A stretch of 64,000 nt of DNA, taken from assembly GCA_013112725.1 (NCBI GenBank), contig JABFFZ010000007.1, positions 38,636-102,635 on the forward strand. The letters run 5' to 3'. Source of the DNA: Chloroflexota bacterium. GTDB lineage: Bacteria > Chloroflexota > Anaerolineae > Promineifilales > Promineifilaceae. Each line of letters begins with the position of its first letter. Positions within the stretch are counted from its first letter, which is position 1. The translations under genes and the position numbers were made by a program. The notes beneath the pieces were generated by a model. It worked only from the letters and a program-made list of their open reading frames with translations, ran no database searches and was not told the origin of the DNA. This document shows positions 8,491-17,816 of this stretch, piece after piece.

Positions 8491-9996
8491 TCACCACATC
8501 TTCCATCCTCCCAAAACATCTGCGCGTAAAAAGGTGACGGTGAGACGATGTAGGCGGTAAAGGAGGGCATCCTGTTGGTGGCTGGTTTCTAACAACGACA
8601 CGTCAATCAGTTCATCTACGGCCGTGCCCAACGCCACCCCCTCCAACCCCGACAGCAGTTCCAATCCTTCCCAATTCTCCCCGTCTGGCCCAATTTCCAT
8701 GATGTCTACCAACAATCGCTGTGCGGGCGGGGAGAGGGAATGCCAGGCATGGCGGTAGATGAAGATGTAAGGGTCGGTCAGATCAGCCTGTTGCAGCCAG
8801 GAAAGCGCCTGCTCATACGGCCGTCGCGCCAATTGCGCCGCAATCAACTTCAAGGCCAGCGGCAGGCCACCCACCGTCTGGTAAATCGTCGCCATCTGCG
8901 CCGGAGTCAGCGACGGCGGTTTATGCCGCCGCGCCAGTTCACTTTCAATCAGCCGTTGGCTGTCAGCCAGGCTCAGGTCGGGCACGGGCAGAATGTGAAT
9001 ATACGGGTAGCGGCTCATCGTGTGGCGACTGGTCAGCAAGAACCGGGTGGGATCGGCCAGCGGTTCCAATCGGGGGATGAGCATATCCACATCCGCCAGC
9101 GTTTCCAGATTGTCAATGATGACCAGATGGGGATTCGCCTTCAAAATGGGTTGCAATCGTTCTAGCTTCACCTCTGCTGGCAGCCCGGCCAGGTGTAGCT
9201 GCCCCAATTGTTCGCTCAGGTGCAGGGCAATATCGGCAAAGGTTTGGGCAGCGCGGGTGGTGGGTTGCAGACGGCCGTGTTCCACATCCAGGTTATATTG
9301 CCGGGCACTCACCCACAGCACATCTGCCCAGCCGCCCCGTTTCGCCATTTGATGGGCGGCGGCGCGGGCAATGGTCGTTTTGCCAATACCACCTATTCCC
9401 TCAATGCTGAAAAACGGCAGGCTCTCGGCCGCCACCGCCCACTCCAGCAGTCGGTTTAGCAAGGTTTCCACGCCAAAGAGGTGGGCATAATCTGGCGGCG
9501 GCAAGTGGCGGCACAGGCGGGCCATTTCCGTGCGGCCCATGGCCGTCATTTCTTGCCGGTACAACAATTCCCATAGCATATCTACGCCTTGCCGGTGACG
9601 GCGATCTACATTGCGGCGGGAGTGGGGCACGGCCGTTTCTATCTCCTTTGGCCGCAACGACACCGGACTAAAATGACGGTGGTACAGGGTACTCCACCCT
9701 TCTAACTTCTCACTATTCTGGCTGAATTCTTGAACCAGGACGGCTAAGGCAGCCGGGCGCGTGGTCGGCGGGGTGATGGGGGGCAGCCCTTCTACCTGCC
9801 GCTGCCCATTGAGCTGCTGTTGCACCATCTCCTGGCAGAGGTCATACAACCTCAGGCTTAACTCGGTGGCAGAAAGGCCCCGCAACTGCGGCCAGGCCAC
9901 AAAAGATTGCCAGACGGCCGGAACCGGCTGCTGTTTCTCCCACGCCTCCAATGTCTGTTTGAGCAACCCTGACGAAACGGCTACCTCGTCCATCAA
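8491..9996 (-). CDS. NB-ARC / STAND-family ATPase without sensor repeats
   Basis: A 501-residue protein with a complete NB-ARC core: P-loop GIGGIGKTT (about 200-208), Walker B LVIIDN (about 291-296), sensor FLLTSR (about 319-324) and GLPLAL (about 377-382). The first 190 residues have no recognised effector, but include an N-terminal helical region (WQSFVAWPQLRGLSATELSL) seen in Chloroflexota STAND proteins. After the winged-helix region the protein stops without WD40 or TPR repeats, unlike most STAND proteins. Two standalone TPR proteins lie downstream on the same strand and could provide sensing. STAND ATPases act as signal switches in defence or regulation. Confidence 0.8.
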   Translation of the reverse strand: MMDEVAVSSGLLKQTLEAWEKQQPVPAVWQSFVAWPQLRGLSATELSLRLYDLCQEMVQQQLNGQRQVEGLPPITPPTTRPAALAVLVQEFSQNSEKLEGWSTLYHRHFSPVSLRPKEIETAVPHSRRNVDRRHRQGVDMLWELLYRQEMTAMGRTEMARLCRHLPPPDYAHLFGVETLLNRLLEWAVAAESLPFFSIEGIGGIGKTTIARAAAHQMAKRGGWADVLWVSARQYNLDVEHGRLQPTTRAAQTFADIALHLSEQLGQLHLAGLPAEVKLERLQPILKANPHLVIIDNLETLADVDMLIPRLEPLADPTRFLLTSRHTMSRYPYIHILPVPDLSLADSQRLIESELARRHKPPSLTPAQMATIYQTVGGLPLALKLIAAQLARRPYEQALSWLQQADLTDPYIFIYRHAWHSLSPPAQRLLVDIMEIGPDGENWEGLELLSGLEGVALGTAVDELIDVSLLETSHQQDALLYRLHRLTVTFLRADVLGGWKMW

Positions 9997-10128
9997 TCTC
10001 TCCCCAGCAGAAAAGAAGATGAGAAATCTACACTTTTCATTGTTTACTGCTTACTGATTTCTGACGGCCGTGACTATACCACGCCCCCGTCCTTCCACAA
10101 AGGGCAAATGACTCTGGGGCCATCCAGG

Positions 10129-11601
10129 TTACTCCCGCGAAATGACCCCCGCTTTTTCCAATGGGTGCATCCCGTGTTGCTTTAGGGCGGGCGCGTCATC
10201 GCCGGGCAGCATTTTGCCGGGGTTAGCAATTTCCAATGGGTCAAACTGGCGGCGAATGGCGACCATCGTATCCAGGTCATCTTCGTTGAACTGGTAAGGC
10301 ATGTATTCCCGCTTTTCCATGCCCACCCCGTGTTCGCCAGTAATCGAGCCGCCTAGGGCAATGCACTTGTGCAAAATTTTGCCCGCGCACTCTTCGGCTA
10401 ACTCAAGCTGTCCGGGGATACGGCCGTCATACAGAATCAACGGGTGCAAATTGCCGTCGCCGGCGTGAAAGACGTTGGCAATACCCAGGCCATACTCCCG
10501 GCTCAGGTTGTGAATGAAAGCCAGCGCCTCACCCAAATGCGTGCGCGGCACCACGCCATCCTGCACCACATAATCAGGACTCAGTCGCCCCACCGCCGAA
10601 AACGCCCCTTTGCGCCCTTTCCAGATGGCGACCCGCTCGGCTTCACTATTGGCTACGCGAATCTCATAAGCGCCGGAGGCTTCAATGAGCGGCCGTAACG
10701 CCATAAACTCCTGCTCCACCTGCGCCGTCTCCCCTTCTAGTTCCACAATCAGCAACGCCTCCGCATCCTGCGGGTAGCCGGCATGAACGGCCGCTTCCGC
10801 CGCTTTAATGGCTAACCGATCCATGATCTCGATGGCCCCCGGCAGCAGCCCGGATGCCACCACCTGGGCCACCGCTTCCCCGGCCGTTTGCACGTCATGG
10901 TAAGCAGCCAGCACCGTGCGGTACAGCTCCGGCCGGGGCAGCAGCCGCACGGTAATCTCCAACGCAATGCCAAACAACCCTTCTGACCCCACAAACAGGC
11001 CAATCCAATCCGGGCCGACGCCCACCCCCTCGGCGCTTTCGCTGCCAAATTCCACCACCTCGCCATCGGCCAGCACCGCCTTGATGCGCAAAATGTGGTT
11101 GCTGGTCATGCCATATTTCAGGCAATGCGCCCCACCGGAGTTGAAGGCAATGTTGCCGCCGATGGTGCAAATGGATTGGCTGGAGGGGTCTGGCGCGTAA
11201 TACAGGCCATGCGCGGCGACGGCCTGAGAGATGTGCAAATTGACCACGCCGGGCTGGACAACGGCCGTGCGCTGGGCCACATCCACCCGCAAAATTTTGT
11301 TCAATCGGTTCAGCCCAATGACAATACCCTCGGCCACCGGCAGCGAACCGCCGGAGAGGCTGGTACCGCTGCCCCGCGCCACGAAGGGCACGCCATACAC
11401 ATGGCACAACCGCACCGTAGCTACCACCTCGTCTTCCGTTTCCGGCAGCGCCACCGCCAACGCCTGCCGCCGAAAACCGGTCAGCGCATCCGACTCATAC
11501 GCCACTTTTGACGCCCCACCGGTCAACAACCGGTCGGCCGGATACAACCTTGCCAATGCCTGCAAAAAATCCGAATCGTGCTTCTGATTTTCCTGTCTCA
11601 T
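10129..11601 (-). CDS. glcD: FAD-linked glycolate/lactate oxidase subunit (GlcD family)
   Basis: A 490-residue FAD-binding PCMH-type oxidoreductase. ATG 11601 follows GAAGGGG; the longer upstream reading overlaps the divergent gene. Motifs include [16 protein letters not shown] and [17 protein letters not shown] (FAD binding), [12 protein letters not shown], and the C-terminal [17 protein letters not shown] and [18 protein letters not shown] typical of GlcD and D-lactate dehydrogenases. It oxidises 2-hydroxyacids to 2-oxoacids, usually passing electrons to an Fe-S partner. The divergent gene at 11692 encodes a CCG-domain Fe-S protein that could be that partner. The exact substrate (glycolate or D-lactate) cannot be told. 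Confidence 0.88.
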   Translation of the reverse strand: MRQENQKHDSDFLQALARLYPADRLLTGGASKVAYESDALTGFRRQALAVALPETEDEVVATVRLCHVYGVPFVARGSGTSLSGGSLPVAEGIVIGLNRLNKILRVDVAQRTAVVQPGVVNLHISQAVAAHGLYYAPDPSSQSICTIGGNIAFNSGGAHCLKYGMTSNHILRIKAVLADGEVVEFGSESAEGVGVGPDWIGLFVGSEGLFGIALEITVRLLPRPELYRTVLAAYHDVQTAGEAVAQVVASGLLPGAIEIMDRLAIKAAEAAVHAGYPQDAEALLIVELEGETAQVEQEFMALRPLIEASGAYEIRVANSEAERVAIWKGRKGAFSAVGRLSPDYVVQDGVVPRTHLGEALAFIHNLSREYGLGIANVFHAGDGNLHPLILYDGRIPGQLELAEECAGKILHKCIALGGSITGEHGVGMEKREYMPYQFNEDDLDTMVAIRRQFDPLEIANPGKMLPGDDAPALKQHGMHPLEKAGVISRE

Positions 11602-11655
11602 GCGTTTGCCCCTTCTGCCGCTCGCCAGTATACTGCCTTGATTATACCCATAAAC

Positions 11656-11691
11656 GGTAATCGCTGACCCGATTACCGATTGCCGATTACC
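11656..11691. repeat. heptad palindromic array (GATTACC type) at divergent promoter
   Basis: A GGTAATCG arm faces tandem GATTACCGATT/GCCGATTACC units that touch the ATG of the Fe-S protein gene. It is one member of the degenerate 7-bp array family (see findings). The array occupies the place where a Shine-Dalgarno sequence for the downstream gene would be expected; none is visible. Confidence 0.7.
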
Positions 11692-12414
11692 ATGAAAAAA
11701 GTAGCTCTTTGCGTTACCTGCATTGTAGACCAGATCATGCCCGAAGTGGGCGTGGCAACGGTGAAGCTGCTGCGCCGCGCCGGGTATGAAGTGGAATTCC
11801 CGGCAGCGCAGACATGCTGCGGACAGCCCTTTTTTAACAGTGGCTTTGCGCCCCAGGCGCGCGACCTGGCCAAACGGACCATCGAGATTTTTGAGCCGTA
11901 TGAAGCGGTGGTGCTGCCCAGCGGTTCCTGCACCACCATGATGCGGGTGGAATATGCCCATTTGCTGGCTGACGATGCCGCATGGCACGGCCGTGCCCAA
12001 TCCTTAGCCGCCAAAACGTTTGAACTCGGCGAATTCCTGGTGCAGCAGGCGGGCTGGCAACCTGCCCCCGCCGCGTCTGCCCCCAGCGTCACTTACCACG
12101 ACTCCTGCCACATGTGCCGGTTGTTGGGGTTGGGCGGTGATTCGCGGCAGTTGCTCACGGCCGTAGGCTGCACCCTGCACGAAATGGCCGAAGCCGACCG
12201 CTGCTGCGGCTTTGGCGGCCTCTTTTCGCTGCGGATGCCCGAAGTGAGTAATGCGATGACGGCCGTGAAACTGGACAACGCCGCCCAAACGAAAGCCGAC
12301 ATCCTGGTAACGGCCGATCCCGGCTGCCTGATGCAAATGCGCGGTCTGGCCGCTGAAAACCAGCACGTGGAACACCTGGCAACCGTTCTGGCCGCGGCAT
12401 TGGAAAATCAATAA
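11692..12414 (+). CDS. lutA: CCG-domain Fe-S protein (LutA / GlcF-like)
   Basis: A 240-residue soluble protein with two CCG cysteine-rich domains: [10 protein letters not shown] in the first half, and CHMCRLLG followed by CCGFGGLFS in the second, with an N-terminal [14 protein letters not shown]. This is the layout of LutA/YkgE-type subunits, which transfer electrons during L-lactate or glycolate oxidation. LutB and LutC are not present here, and the divergent FAD subunit suggests a two-part 2-hydroxyacid oxidase. ATG 11692 was chosen over an upstream TTG because MKKVALC matches the family N-terminus. Confidence 0.82.
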   Translation: MKKVALCVTCIVDQIMPEVGVATVKLLRRAGYEVEFPAAQTCCGQPFFNSGFAPQARDLAKRTIEIFEPYEAVVLPSGSCTTMMRVEYAHLLADDAAWHGRAQSLAAKTFELGEFLVQQAGWQPAPAASAPSVTYHDSCHMCRLLGLGGDSRQLLTAVGCTLHEMAEADRCCGFGGLFSLRMPEVSNAMTAVKLDNAAQTKADILVTADPGCLMQMRGLAAENQHVEHLATVLAAALENQ

Positions 12415-12528
12415 CACAGGTATATAGCGAACAAAAGCAAATCGAGTTTGGTATAACCGTTTCAGCACGTCACGGTCAAAACTCGCTACAAAATATATCC
12501 CTTATTCCCACATTTGGAGGTAACCGAT

Positions 12529-13866
12529 ATGAGTCAAAATAATCGTCAACGTGTCCTTATTGCCGGGGCGGCCGGCCGTGACTTTCACGACTTCAACACC
12601 GCTCTGAGAGGTAACGACCAGGTAGAGGTGGTAGCCTTCACCGCCACCCAAATCCCCAACATCGAAGGGCGGCGCTACCCACCAGAACTGGCCGGGCCGC
12701 TCTATCCTGCCGGGATTCCCATTTTCCCGGAAAGCCAGCTAGAAGAACTGATCCAGAAGGAACAGATAGATGATGTCTATTTTTCCTACTCCGACGTGTC
12801 TCACGAATACGTCATGCATCTGGCGTCACGGGTGCTGGCCGCTGGGGCTGGCTTCCGGCTGATGAACCCGCGGCTAACCATGCTCAAATCGAGCAAGCCG
12901 GTCGTTTCCATTTGCGCGGTGCGCACCGGCTGCGGCAAGAGCCAGACCAGCCGCCATGTGCTGCGTGTATTGCAAAACGAACTGGGCTACCAGCGGGTGG
13001 TGGCCGTGCGCCACCCCATGCCCTATGGCAATCTGGCCAGCCAGGCCGTGCAGCGTTTCGCCACTTACGCCGATATGGACAGGCACGACTGCACCATCGA
13101 GGAACGTGAGGAGTATGAGCCGTATGTGGAACGAGGCGCCGTCATCTACGCCGGCGTGGATTATGAACGCATCTTGCGCGAAGCGGAGCAGGAAGCGGAC
13201 ATCATCATTTGGGATGGCGGCAATAATGACCTGCCCTTTTTCCTGTCTAACCTGCACATTGTGGTCACAGACCCGCACCGGCCCGGCCATGAACTGCGTT
13301 ACCATCCGGGCGAGACTAATTTGCGGCTGGCGGCGGCGGTGGTGATCAACAAGGTGGACACGGCCGATTACCAGAACATCCTGACCGTACAGCAAAACAT
13401 CCGCCAGACAAATCCCGGCGCGGTCATTATCAAGGCGGCCTCGCCCATTTTTGTGGATGACCCGGCGGCTATTCGCGGACAGCGGGTGCTGGTGGTGGAA
13501 GATGGCCCCACGCTGACGCATGGTGAGATGGCCTATGGCGCGGGCGTGGTGGCGGCGCAGAATTTTGGGGCGCGAGAGATTGTAGACCCACGGCCGTATG
13601 CCGTCCGCTCCATTGCCGCCACCTACCAGAAATACCCCAACACCGGCGCGGTTCTGCCGGCCATGGGCTACGGCGGCGACCAGATTGCCGACCTGGAAGA
13701 GACAATTAACCGCGCTGACGCCGATATGGTCATTATTGCCACGCCTATTGACCTGGGCAAGCTGATCGACATTCAAAAACCACATCAGCGGGTGCGCTAT
13801 GAATATCAAGACATTGGCACGCCGACACTGACGGCGTTATTGCAGGAGCGGTTTGGGAAGAGGTAA
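12529..13866 (+). CDS. cyclic-2,3-diphosphoglycerate-synthetase-like P-loop GTPase
   Basis: A 445-residue protein; ATG 12529 is preceded by a strong GGAGG. It starts with a Rossmann-like RVLIAGAAGRDFHDFN, then a P-loop-type SICAVRTGCGKSQTSRHV near residue 130, VAVRHPMPYGNL, IIWDGGNNDLPF, VVINKVDTADYQNI and GAGVVAAQNFGA. This matches the family annotated as cyclic 2,3-diphosphoglycerate synthetase (cpgS-like), known from methanogens and found widely as uncharacterised GTPases in bacteria. Whether it makes the cyclic phosphate here is unknown. Its stop codon is embedded in the repeat array that follows. Confidence 0.75.
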   Translation: MSQNNRQRVLIAGAAGRDFHDFNTALRGNDQVEVVAFTATQIPNIEGRRYPPELAGPLYPAGIPIFPESQLEELIQKEQIDDVYFSYSDVSHEYVMHLASRVLAAGAGFRLMNPRLTMLKSSKPVVSICAVRTGCGKSQTSRHVLRVLQNELGYQRVVAVRHPMPYGNLASQAVQRFATYADMDRHDCTIEEREEYEPYVERGAVIYAGVDYERILREAEQEADIIIWDGGNNDLPFFLSNLHIVVTDPHRPGHELRYHPGETNLRLAAAVVINKVDTADYQNILTVQQNIRQTNPGAVIIKAASPIFVDDPAAIRGQRVLVVEDGPTLTHGEMAYGAGVVAAQNFGAREIVDPRPYAVRSIAATYQKYPNTGAVLPAMGYGGDQIADLEETINRADADMVIIATPIDLGKLIDIQKPHQRVRYEYQDIGTPTLTALLQERFGKR

Positions 13867-13928
13867 TTGAGTAACTGGGTAATTGGGTAATTACTAAATT
13901 ACTCAATTACCTAATCACCCAATTACAC
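13866..13928. repeat. palindromic array of the AATTGGGT / ACCCAATT unit
   Basis: Tandem 8-bp units (GGTAATTG, GGTAATTGGGTAATT) face the complementary AATTACTCAATTACC and ACCCAATTAC. The stop codon of the upstream gene is its first bases, and the next ATG is 9 bp after its end. It can fold into one long hairpin. Confidence 0.75.
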
Positions 13929-13936
13929 AAAACCAT

Positions 13937-14740
13937 ATGATAGAAAAGGCAGCTACAGCGGAAAAACGGCCGTTAACCCACACCGAACTCACCGACATCA
14001 TTGACCTGTGCCTGTGGGCCGGGCAGATGTTGTTGCAGCACGGGGCCAACAGTCTGCGCGTGGAAGAGAGCGTACATCGCCTGGGCACAGGACTGGGCTG
14101 CAACTGGCTGGACATTGTGGTGCGCACCGAATCCCTGACTATCACCGCCACCAGCGGCGACGAATTCCGCACCAAAACGCGGCGGGTGGTGCGGCTGGGC
14201 ATCAACATGGGGCGCATCACTGACCTCAACAACCTCAGTCGCCGGGTGTCCGAGGGACAATTAGACCGTTTTCAGGCGCGCGCCGCTCTGGAACAGATTG
14301 ACCGGCAGCCAGGCGTGTATAACCGCTGGTTGGTGGTGGGCATGGTGGGGCTGGCCTGCGCCGCTTTTAGCCGGTTGTTCGGCGGCGATTGGCCCGTTTT
14401 TGGCGTTACCTTTGTGGCGACGGCGGTGGCCATGCTGGTGCGCCAGGAGTTGGTCCAGCGGCAGTTAAATCCCTTTTTGACGGTCGCCGCCTCTGCTTTT
14501 GTAGCCGGGCTGATTGCCAGCAGCGCCGCCTGGCTGCAATTGAGCCAGCAGCCGCAAGTGGCGATGTCGGCGTCGGTGCTGCTGCTGGCGCCGGGCGTAC
14601 CGCTCATTAACGCGGCCCACGACCTGATTCGTGGTTATATGAGCAATGGCGTCACCAGAGGCGTGACCGGGTTGCTCATCTCCATGGCCATTGCGGTGGG
14701 GCTGTTGCTGGCGATTTTGCTCACGGGAGCAGGCATTTGA
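13937..14740 (+). CDS. threonine/serine exporter ThrE, N-terminal half (YjjP-like)
   Basis: A 267-residue protein with the cytoplasmic ThrE N-terminal domain (LWAGQMLLQHGANSLRVEES, DIVVRTESLTITATSGDEF, RVSEGQLDRFQARAALEQI), then about five membrane helices ending in a glycine-rich segment. Known homologues export threonine/serine or act with YjjB on succinate. The following gene encodes the C-terminal half and overlaps its stop (TTGA), so the two are likely translated together as a split exporter. Confidence 0.8.
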   Translation: MIEKAATAEKRPLTHTELTDIIDLCLWAGQMLLQHGANSLRVEESVHRLGTGLGCNWLDIVVRTESLTITATSGDEFRTKTRRVVRLGINMGRITDLNNLSRRVSEGQLDRFQARAALEQIDRQPGVYNRWLVVGMVGLACAAFSRLFGGDWPVFGVTFVATAVAMLVRQELVQRQLNPFLTVAASAFVAGLIASSAAWLQLSQQPQVAMSASVLLLAPGVPLINAAHDLIRGYMSNGVTRGVTGLLISMAIAVGLLLAILLTGAGI

Positions 14741-15213
14741 ACGGCTGGCTGGTGGCGCAAGATTTGTTATGGTCGGCGGTGGCGGCTTTGGGTTTTGCCG
14801 TGATGTTTAACGTGCCCCGCCGGTTGCTGCCGGGCTGCGCCCTGGCGGGCGGGCTGGGGCACGCTCTGCGGGCGGTGGGCATGGAGCTGGGGCTGCCGTT
14901 GGAGGTGGCTACGCTGGTGGCCGCCACGACCGTTGGTTTTCTGAGCGAATGGTTGGCAAAACGATACCAGTCACCGCGTATTGTCTTTGGTGTTTCCGGC
15001 GTTATTCCCATGGTACCGGGGGTTCTGGCCTACCAGACGATGTTGGGCGTGTTTGAACTGGCCGGGTTGATCAATCTGTCCACTGACCCGGCGGCGGATG
15101 AGCTGGTGCGCACGGCCGTACTGGGCATCAAAACCGGTCTCGTCCTCATCAGCCTGGCGCTGGGCATCATCGCTCCCAATTTGCTCTTTCGGCGGCAGCA
15201 GCCGGTGGTCTGA
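14737..15213 (+). CDS. threonine/serine exporter ThrE, C-terminal half (YjjB-like)
   Basis: A 158-residue membrane protein with about four helices and the conserved GVSGVIPMVPGVLAYQTMLG motif near the middle, typical of YjjB/ThrE C-terminal domains (DUF3815). Translation appears to start at TTG 14737, overlapping the stop of the N-terminal half. FNVPRRLLPGCALAGGLGHA is the usual first loop. Its partner is the preceding gene. Confidence 0.8.
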   Translation: MNGWLVAQDLLWSAVAALGFAVMFNVPRRLLPGCALAGGLGHALRAVGMELGLPLEVATLVAATTVGFLSEWLAKRYQSPRIVFGVSGVIPMVPGVLAYQTMLGVFELAGLINLSTDPAADELVRTAVLGIKTGLVLISLALGIIAPNLLFRRQQPVV

Positions 15214-15226
15214 GGGGGGCAGGTTT

Positions 15227-15886
15227 ATGGAAGAAGGTCAATTGGTTTTTTCTATGCGGCAGTGTGGCAATAAGGGGTGCCGGTTTCGTTTTCCGGCGGC
15301 AGCGGGGCGTGGGGAACGGTGTCCGCAGTGTGGTAATCATACGGCCGTTGTTGCCATCCCCCACAACAAACGAGAAAATGCTATCCTCCATCCCACTTCC
15401 AGTCTACACCTGGAACTGCTGCTGGATAACATTCGCAGTGTGTACAACGTTGGTTCCATTTTCCGCACGGCCGATGGCGCGGGAGTGAAACATTTACACC
15501 TGGCGGGCATAACGGCCACGCCAGAACACCCCAAACTGGTAAAGACGGCATTGGGGGCGGACAGCCAGATGGGGTGGAGCTATAGTCGGAATGGGGTGGA
15601 CACGGCCGTGCGTCTGCAAAACCAGGGCTACCGGCTGTGGGCGCTGGAAGACGCGCCAGAGGCAATTTCATTGTATAGCGTAAAGAGGGATATGGCGGAC
15701 GGCCGTCCCATTTTGCTCGTCGTGGGCAATGAAAACGTGGGCGTAGACCCGGCCATCTTGCAGTGGAGTGACCAGATTTTAGCGCTACCCATGTTGGGCG
15801 TAAAAGATTCACTCAATGTGGCCGTGGCCTGTGGGATCGCCGTCTACCATTTATCGTTAGCGCCATCACGTAAGCCAATGTCATAG
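15227..15886 (+). CDS. SpoU/TrmH-family RNA 2'-O-methyltransferase with N-terminal zinc ribbon
   Basis: A 219-residue protein; ATG 15227 follows GGGGGCAGG. Residues about 11-36 form a zinc ribbon (CGNKGC ... CPQCG), followed by the SPOUT methylase motifs NIRSVYNVGSIFRTADGAG, LLVVGNENVGVDPAIL and LPMLGVKDSLNVAVACGIAV, which bind S-adenosylmethionine through the trefoil knot. It methylates ribose in tRNA or rRNA; the target cannot be told from the sequence. The zinc ribbon is a less usual N-terminal addition and may help substrate recognition. Confidence 0.82.
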   Translation: MEEGQLVFSMRQCGNKGCRFRFPAAAGRGERCPQCGNHTAVVAIPHNKRENAILHPTSSLHLELLLDNIRSVYNVGSIFRTADGAGVKHLHLAGITATPEHPKLVKTALGADSQMGWSYSRNGVDTAVRLQNQGYRLWALEDAPEAISLYSVKRDMADGRPILLVVGNENVGVDPAILQWSDQILALPMLGVKDSLNVAVACGIAVYHLSLAPSRKPMS

Positions 15887-15960
15887 ATACCGTCACCCAA
15901 TGCCAGGTTGGTCAGGGTTAAACGGCCGTTTTCATCCAACTGCTCGGCGCTTATCAACAA
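15844..15960 (-). other. possible remnant of a minus-strand gene
   Basis: The minus strand here reads SAEQLDENGRLTLTNLALGD and ends shortly after in GLRDGANDKW, antisense to the last codons of the SpoU gene. It has protein-like composition but no start other than TTG. A second frame just upstream (to about 16079) reads on for a further 45 codons, as if frameshifted. The LDENG motif also occurs in the extracytoplasmic domain of the kinase at 17813. I suspect a decayed fragment of such a domain, with low confidence. The rest of 15887-16079 shows nothing else. Confidence 0.25.
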
Positions 15961-16079
15961 TTAACGAACAAGAACCAGGGTGATCCCATAGTTGGGTTTC
16001 ACACACGGCAGCGGAGTTCGCGCGCCCACGTGCCATACTCAATTTCCGGCGATTAATCAGTTCCCCCACCATAAACGTC

Positions 16080-17816
16080 TTATGGCTGCCAGGACACAAC
16101 GCAGCGGCGATCATCATCCAGATCACACGTCTGCACTTCTTGCCCGTTGTACCAGACTGAAAATTCCTTGCGCCAATCATGCGCTAACGGTTCCCCCAAC
16201 AATTGCGTGCAAGCGGTATTGTTAATGTCAGCGTTGGCGTCTCTGGCCTGTTTGTTTAGATGCAGGCAGGCGCCAGCAGGTAGCATGGTCTGCGGCCAAT
16301 CGCTAAATCGCTGACGGCCGTCCCGCCCCCGTCCAATCTCTAGCCCTGCTAATGCCAGCGGTCCGCCGCTGCCGTTGGTCATAAACAGCGTATTCCCTTT
16401 GCGCTCGAAAATCAGGATATAAGGCAGCACAACCGGCGCCGCAGTGGCCGTGGGCGGCGGGGGCGGCGACGCCACTGGCGTCTCAACCGGTGGTACATCA
16501 GGCAGCGCCGCCGCGATCACCGGCAGGTAAAGTTCTGTACCTACCGCCGGTACTGGTGAGTCAGCCGCCGGCGGAGTAACAACGGCCGTAGCTACCGGGA
16601 TGCTGCTCTCCGGGGCGGGAACTGTGGCGTCCAGCACAGGCAGTGACACATCCACCACATCGGCTGTTGCCACGGTGGAGACAACAGGACGAAGGGTGGC
16701 GGAAGGGAGAGCAACGGCCGTCCCGTTCACTACCACATCTCCTCCATCAGACCGGCCCCGAAACAGGAATATCGCCGCCACGATCAGCGCCAGCAGCAAC
16801 AAACCCCCACCGACAGCACGCCACGACAAAGGAAGGCCAGACGCAGGTGGCGAGGGGGTTGTCGGCGGAGAAGCAGGCATGAGCGGTGTCACGGCCGCGG
16901 GAATGGGCGGCAGCGTTTCCATCCCCAGGGCCACGCGATCTACAATCGTCAGCGTAGGGGCGGCCATCAGGGACACGGCCGTTGGCTCTTGCAAAGCATT
17001 TTCCACTGCATCGCTCAACGCCTGCCCACTCTGGAAGCGGGCGGCCGGCTCTTTCGCCAGCGCCCGCAGCAATACCGCTTCCAACGCCGGGCTGATTTCC
17101 GGGCGGATGGTGCGGGGAGAAGGAGGCACGGCCGTCATGTGCAGCATCAACAGTTCCAGCAAATCTTCATGCACAAAGGGCAACTGCCCCGTCACCATGC
17201 GGTAGAGAATGACGCCCAGGGCATACAAGTCACTCTGCGGTACCGCTCCCGCTGAGGAAACGGCCTGTTCGGGCGCAATGTACAGCGGCGACCCCAAAAT
17301 CTCGCCGCGTGTGCCCACATCGGCCAGCAGCGCCAGGCCAAAATCGGTGATGTAACTGCGCCCCTGCCCATCCATCATTACGTTGGATGGCTTCACATCC
17401 CGGTGAATGATGCCCCGGCTGTGGGCATAATCCAGCGCCGCCCCCATTTCCCGCAACAGGCGCACTACTTCAGGAAAAGGCATGAATTGACTATCCTGTT
17501 CATAACCGGTAAGAATGGTATGGAGATCGGCCCCTTCGATGTATTTCATGGCCAGGTAGAGCAGGTTTTGGGCACGGCCGTAGCGATACACCGTCACAAT
17601 ATGGGGATGGTCTAGCGCCGCAATCGCCCGCGCTTCTCGTTCAAATCGGGCAATGTATCCTTCATCTTGTTGATGGGGGGTGTTAATCACCTTGACGGCC
17701 GCATAGCGGTGCAAACCGGTGTCCAGCGCCCGATACACCCGCGCCATGCCCCCCTGCCCCAACAGGTTTTGCAGTTGATACTCGTCAAGCTGCGCGCCAA
17801 TAAGGGGATCGGTCAC
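16080..17816 (-). CDS. membrane Ser/Thr protein kinase with extracytoplasmic sensor domain
   Basis: A 578-residue Hanks-type kinase. The glycine loop GQGGMARV (about 20-27), Lys42, HRDVKPSN (138-145), DFG (158-160) and APEQ (181-184) are all intact. A proline-rich linker and one membrane helix (about 333-353) lead to an outside part rich in Ala, Pro and Thr, containing ELYLPVIAAAL, and a folded C-terminal domain with paired cysteines (WYNGQEVQTC...RRC). The start overlaps the stop of its paralogue upstream by ATGA, so the two kinases are co-translated. The outside domain lacks PASTA repeats and probably binds some other envelope signal. Confidence 0.88.
   Translation of the reverse strand: MTDPLIGAQLDEYQLQNLLGQGGMARVYRALDTGLHRYAAVKVINTPHQQDEGYIARFEREARAIAALDHPHIVTVYRYGRAQNLLYLAMKYIEGADLHTILTGYEQDSQFMPFPEVVRLLREMGAALDYAHSRGIIHRDVKPSNVMMDGQGRSYITDFGLALLADVGTRGEILGSPLYIAPEQAVSSAGAVPQSDLYALGVILYRMVTGQLPFVHEDLLELLMLHMTAVPPSPRTIRPEISPALEAVLLRALAKEPAARFQSGQALSDAVENALQEPTAVSLMAAPTLTIVDRVALGMETLPPIPAAVTPLMPASPPTTPSPPASGLPLSWRAVGGGLLLLALIVAAIFLFRGRSDGGDVVVNGTAVALPSATLRPVVSTVATADVVDVSLPVLDATVPAPESSIPVATAVVTPPAADSPVPAVGTELYLPVIAAALPDVPPVETPVASPPPPPTATAAPVVLPYILIFERKGNTLFMTNGSGGPLALAGLEIGRGRDGRQRFSDWPQTMLPAGACLHLNKQARDANADINNTACTQLLGEPLAHDWRKEFSVWYNGQEVQTCDLDDDRRCVVSWQP

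Noticed and set aside
12874..13809. A 311-residue minus-strand reading opposite the GTPase-like gene
   Set aside because: It is antisense to a gene with a strong ribosome-binding site and recognisable motifs, and the composition is that of a shadow frame.
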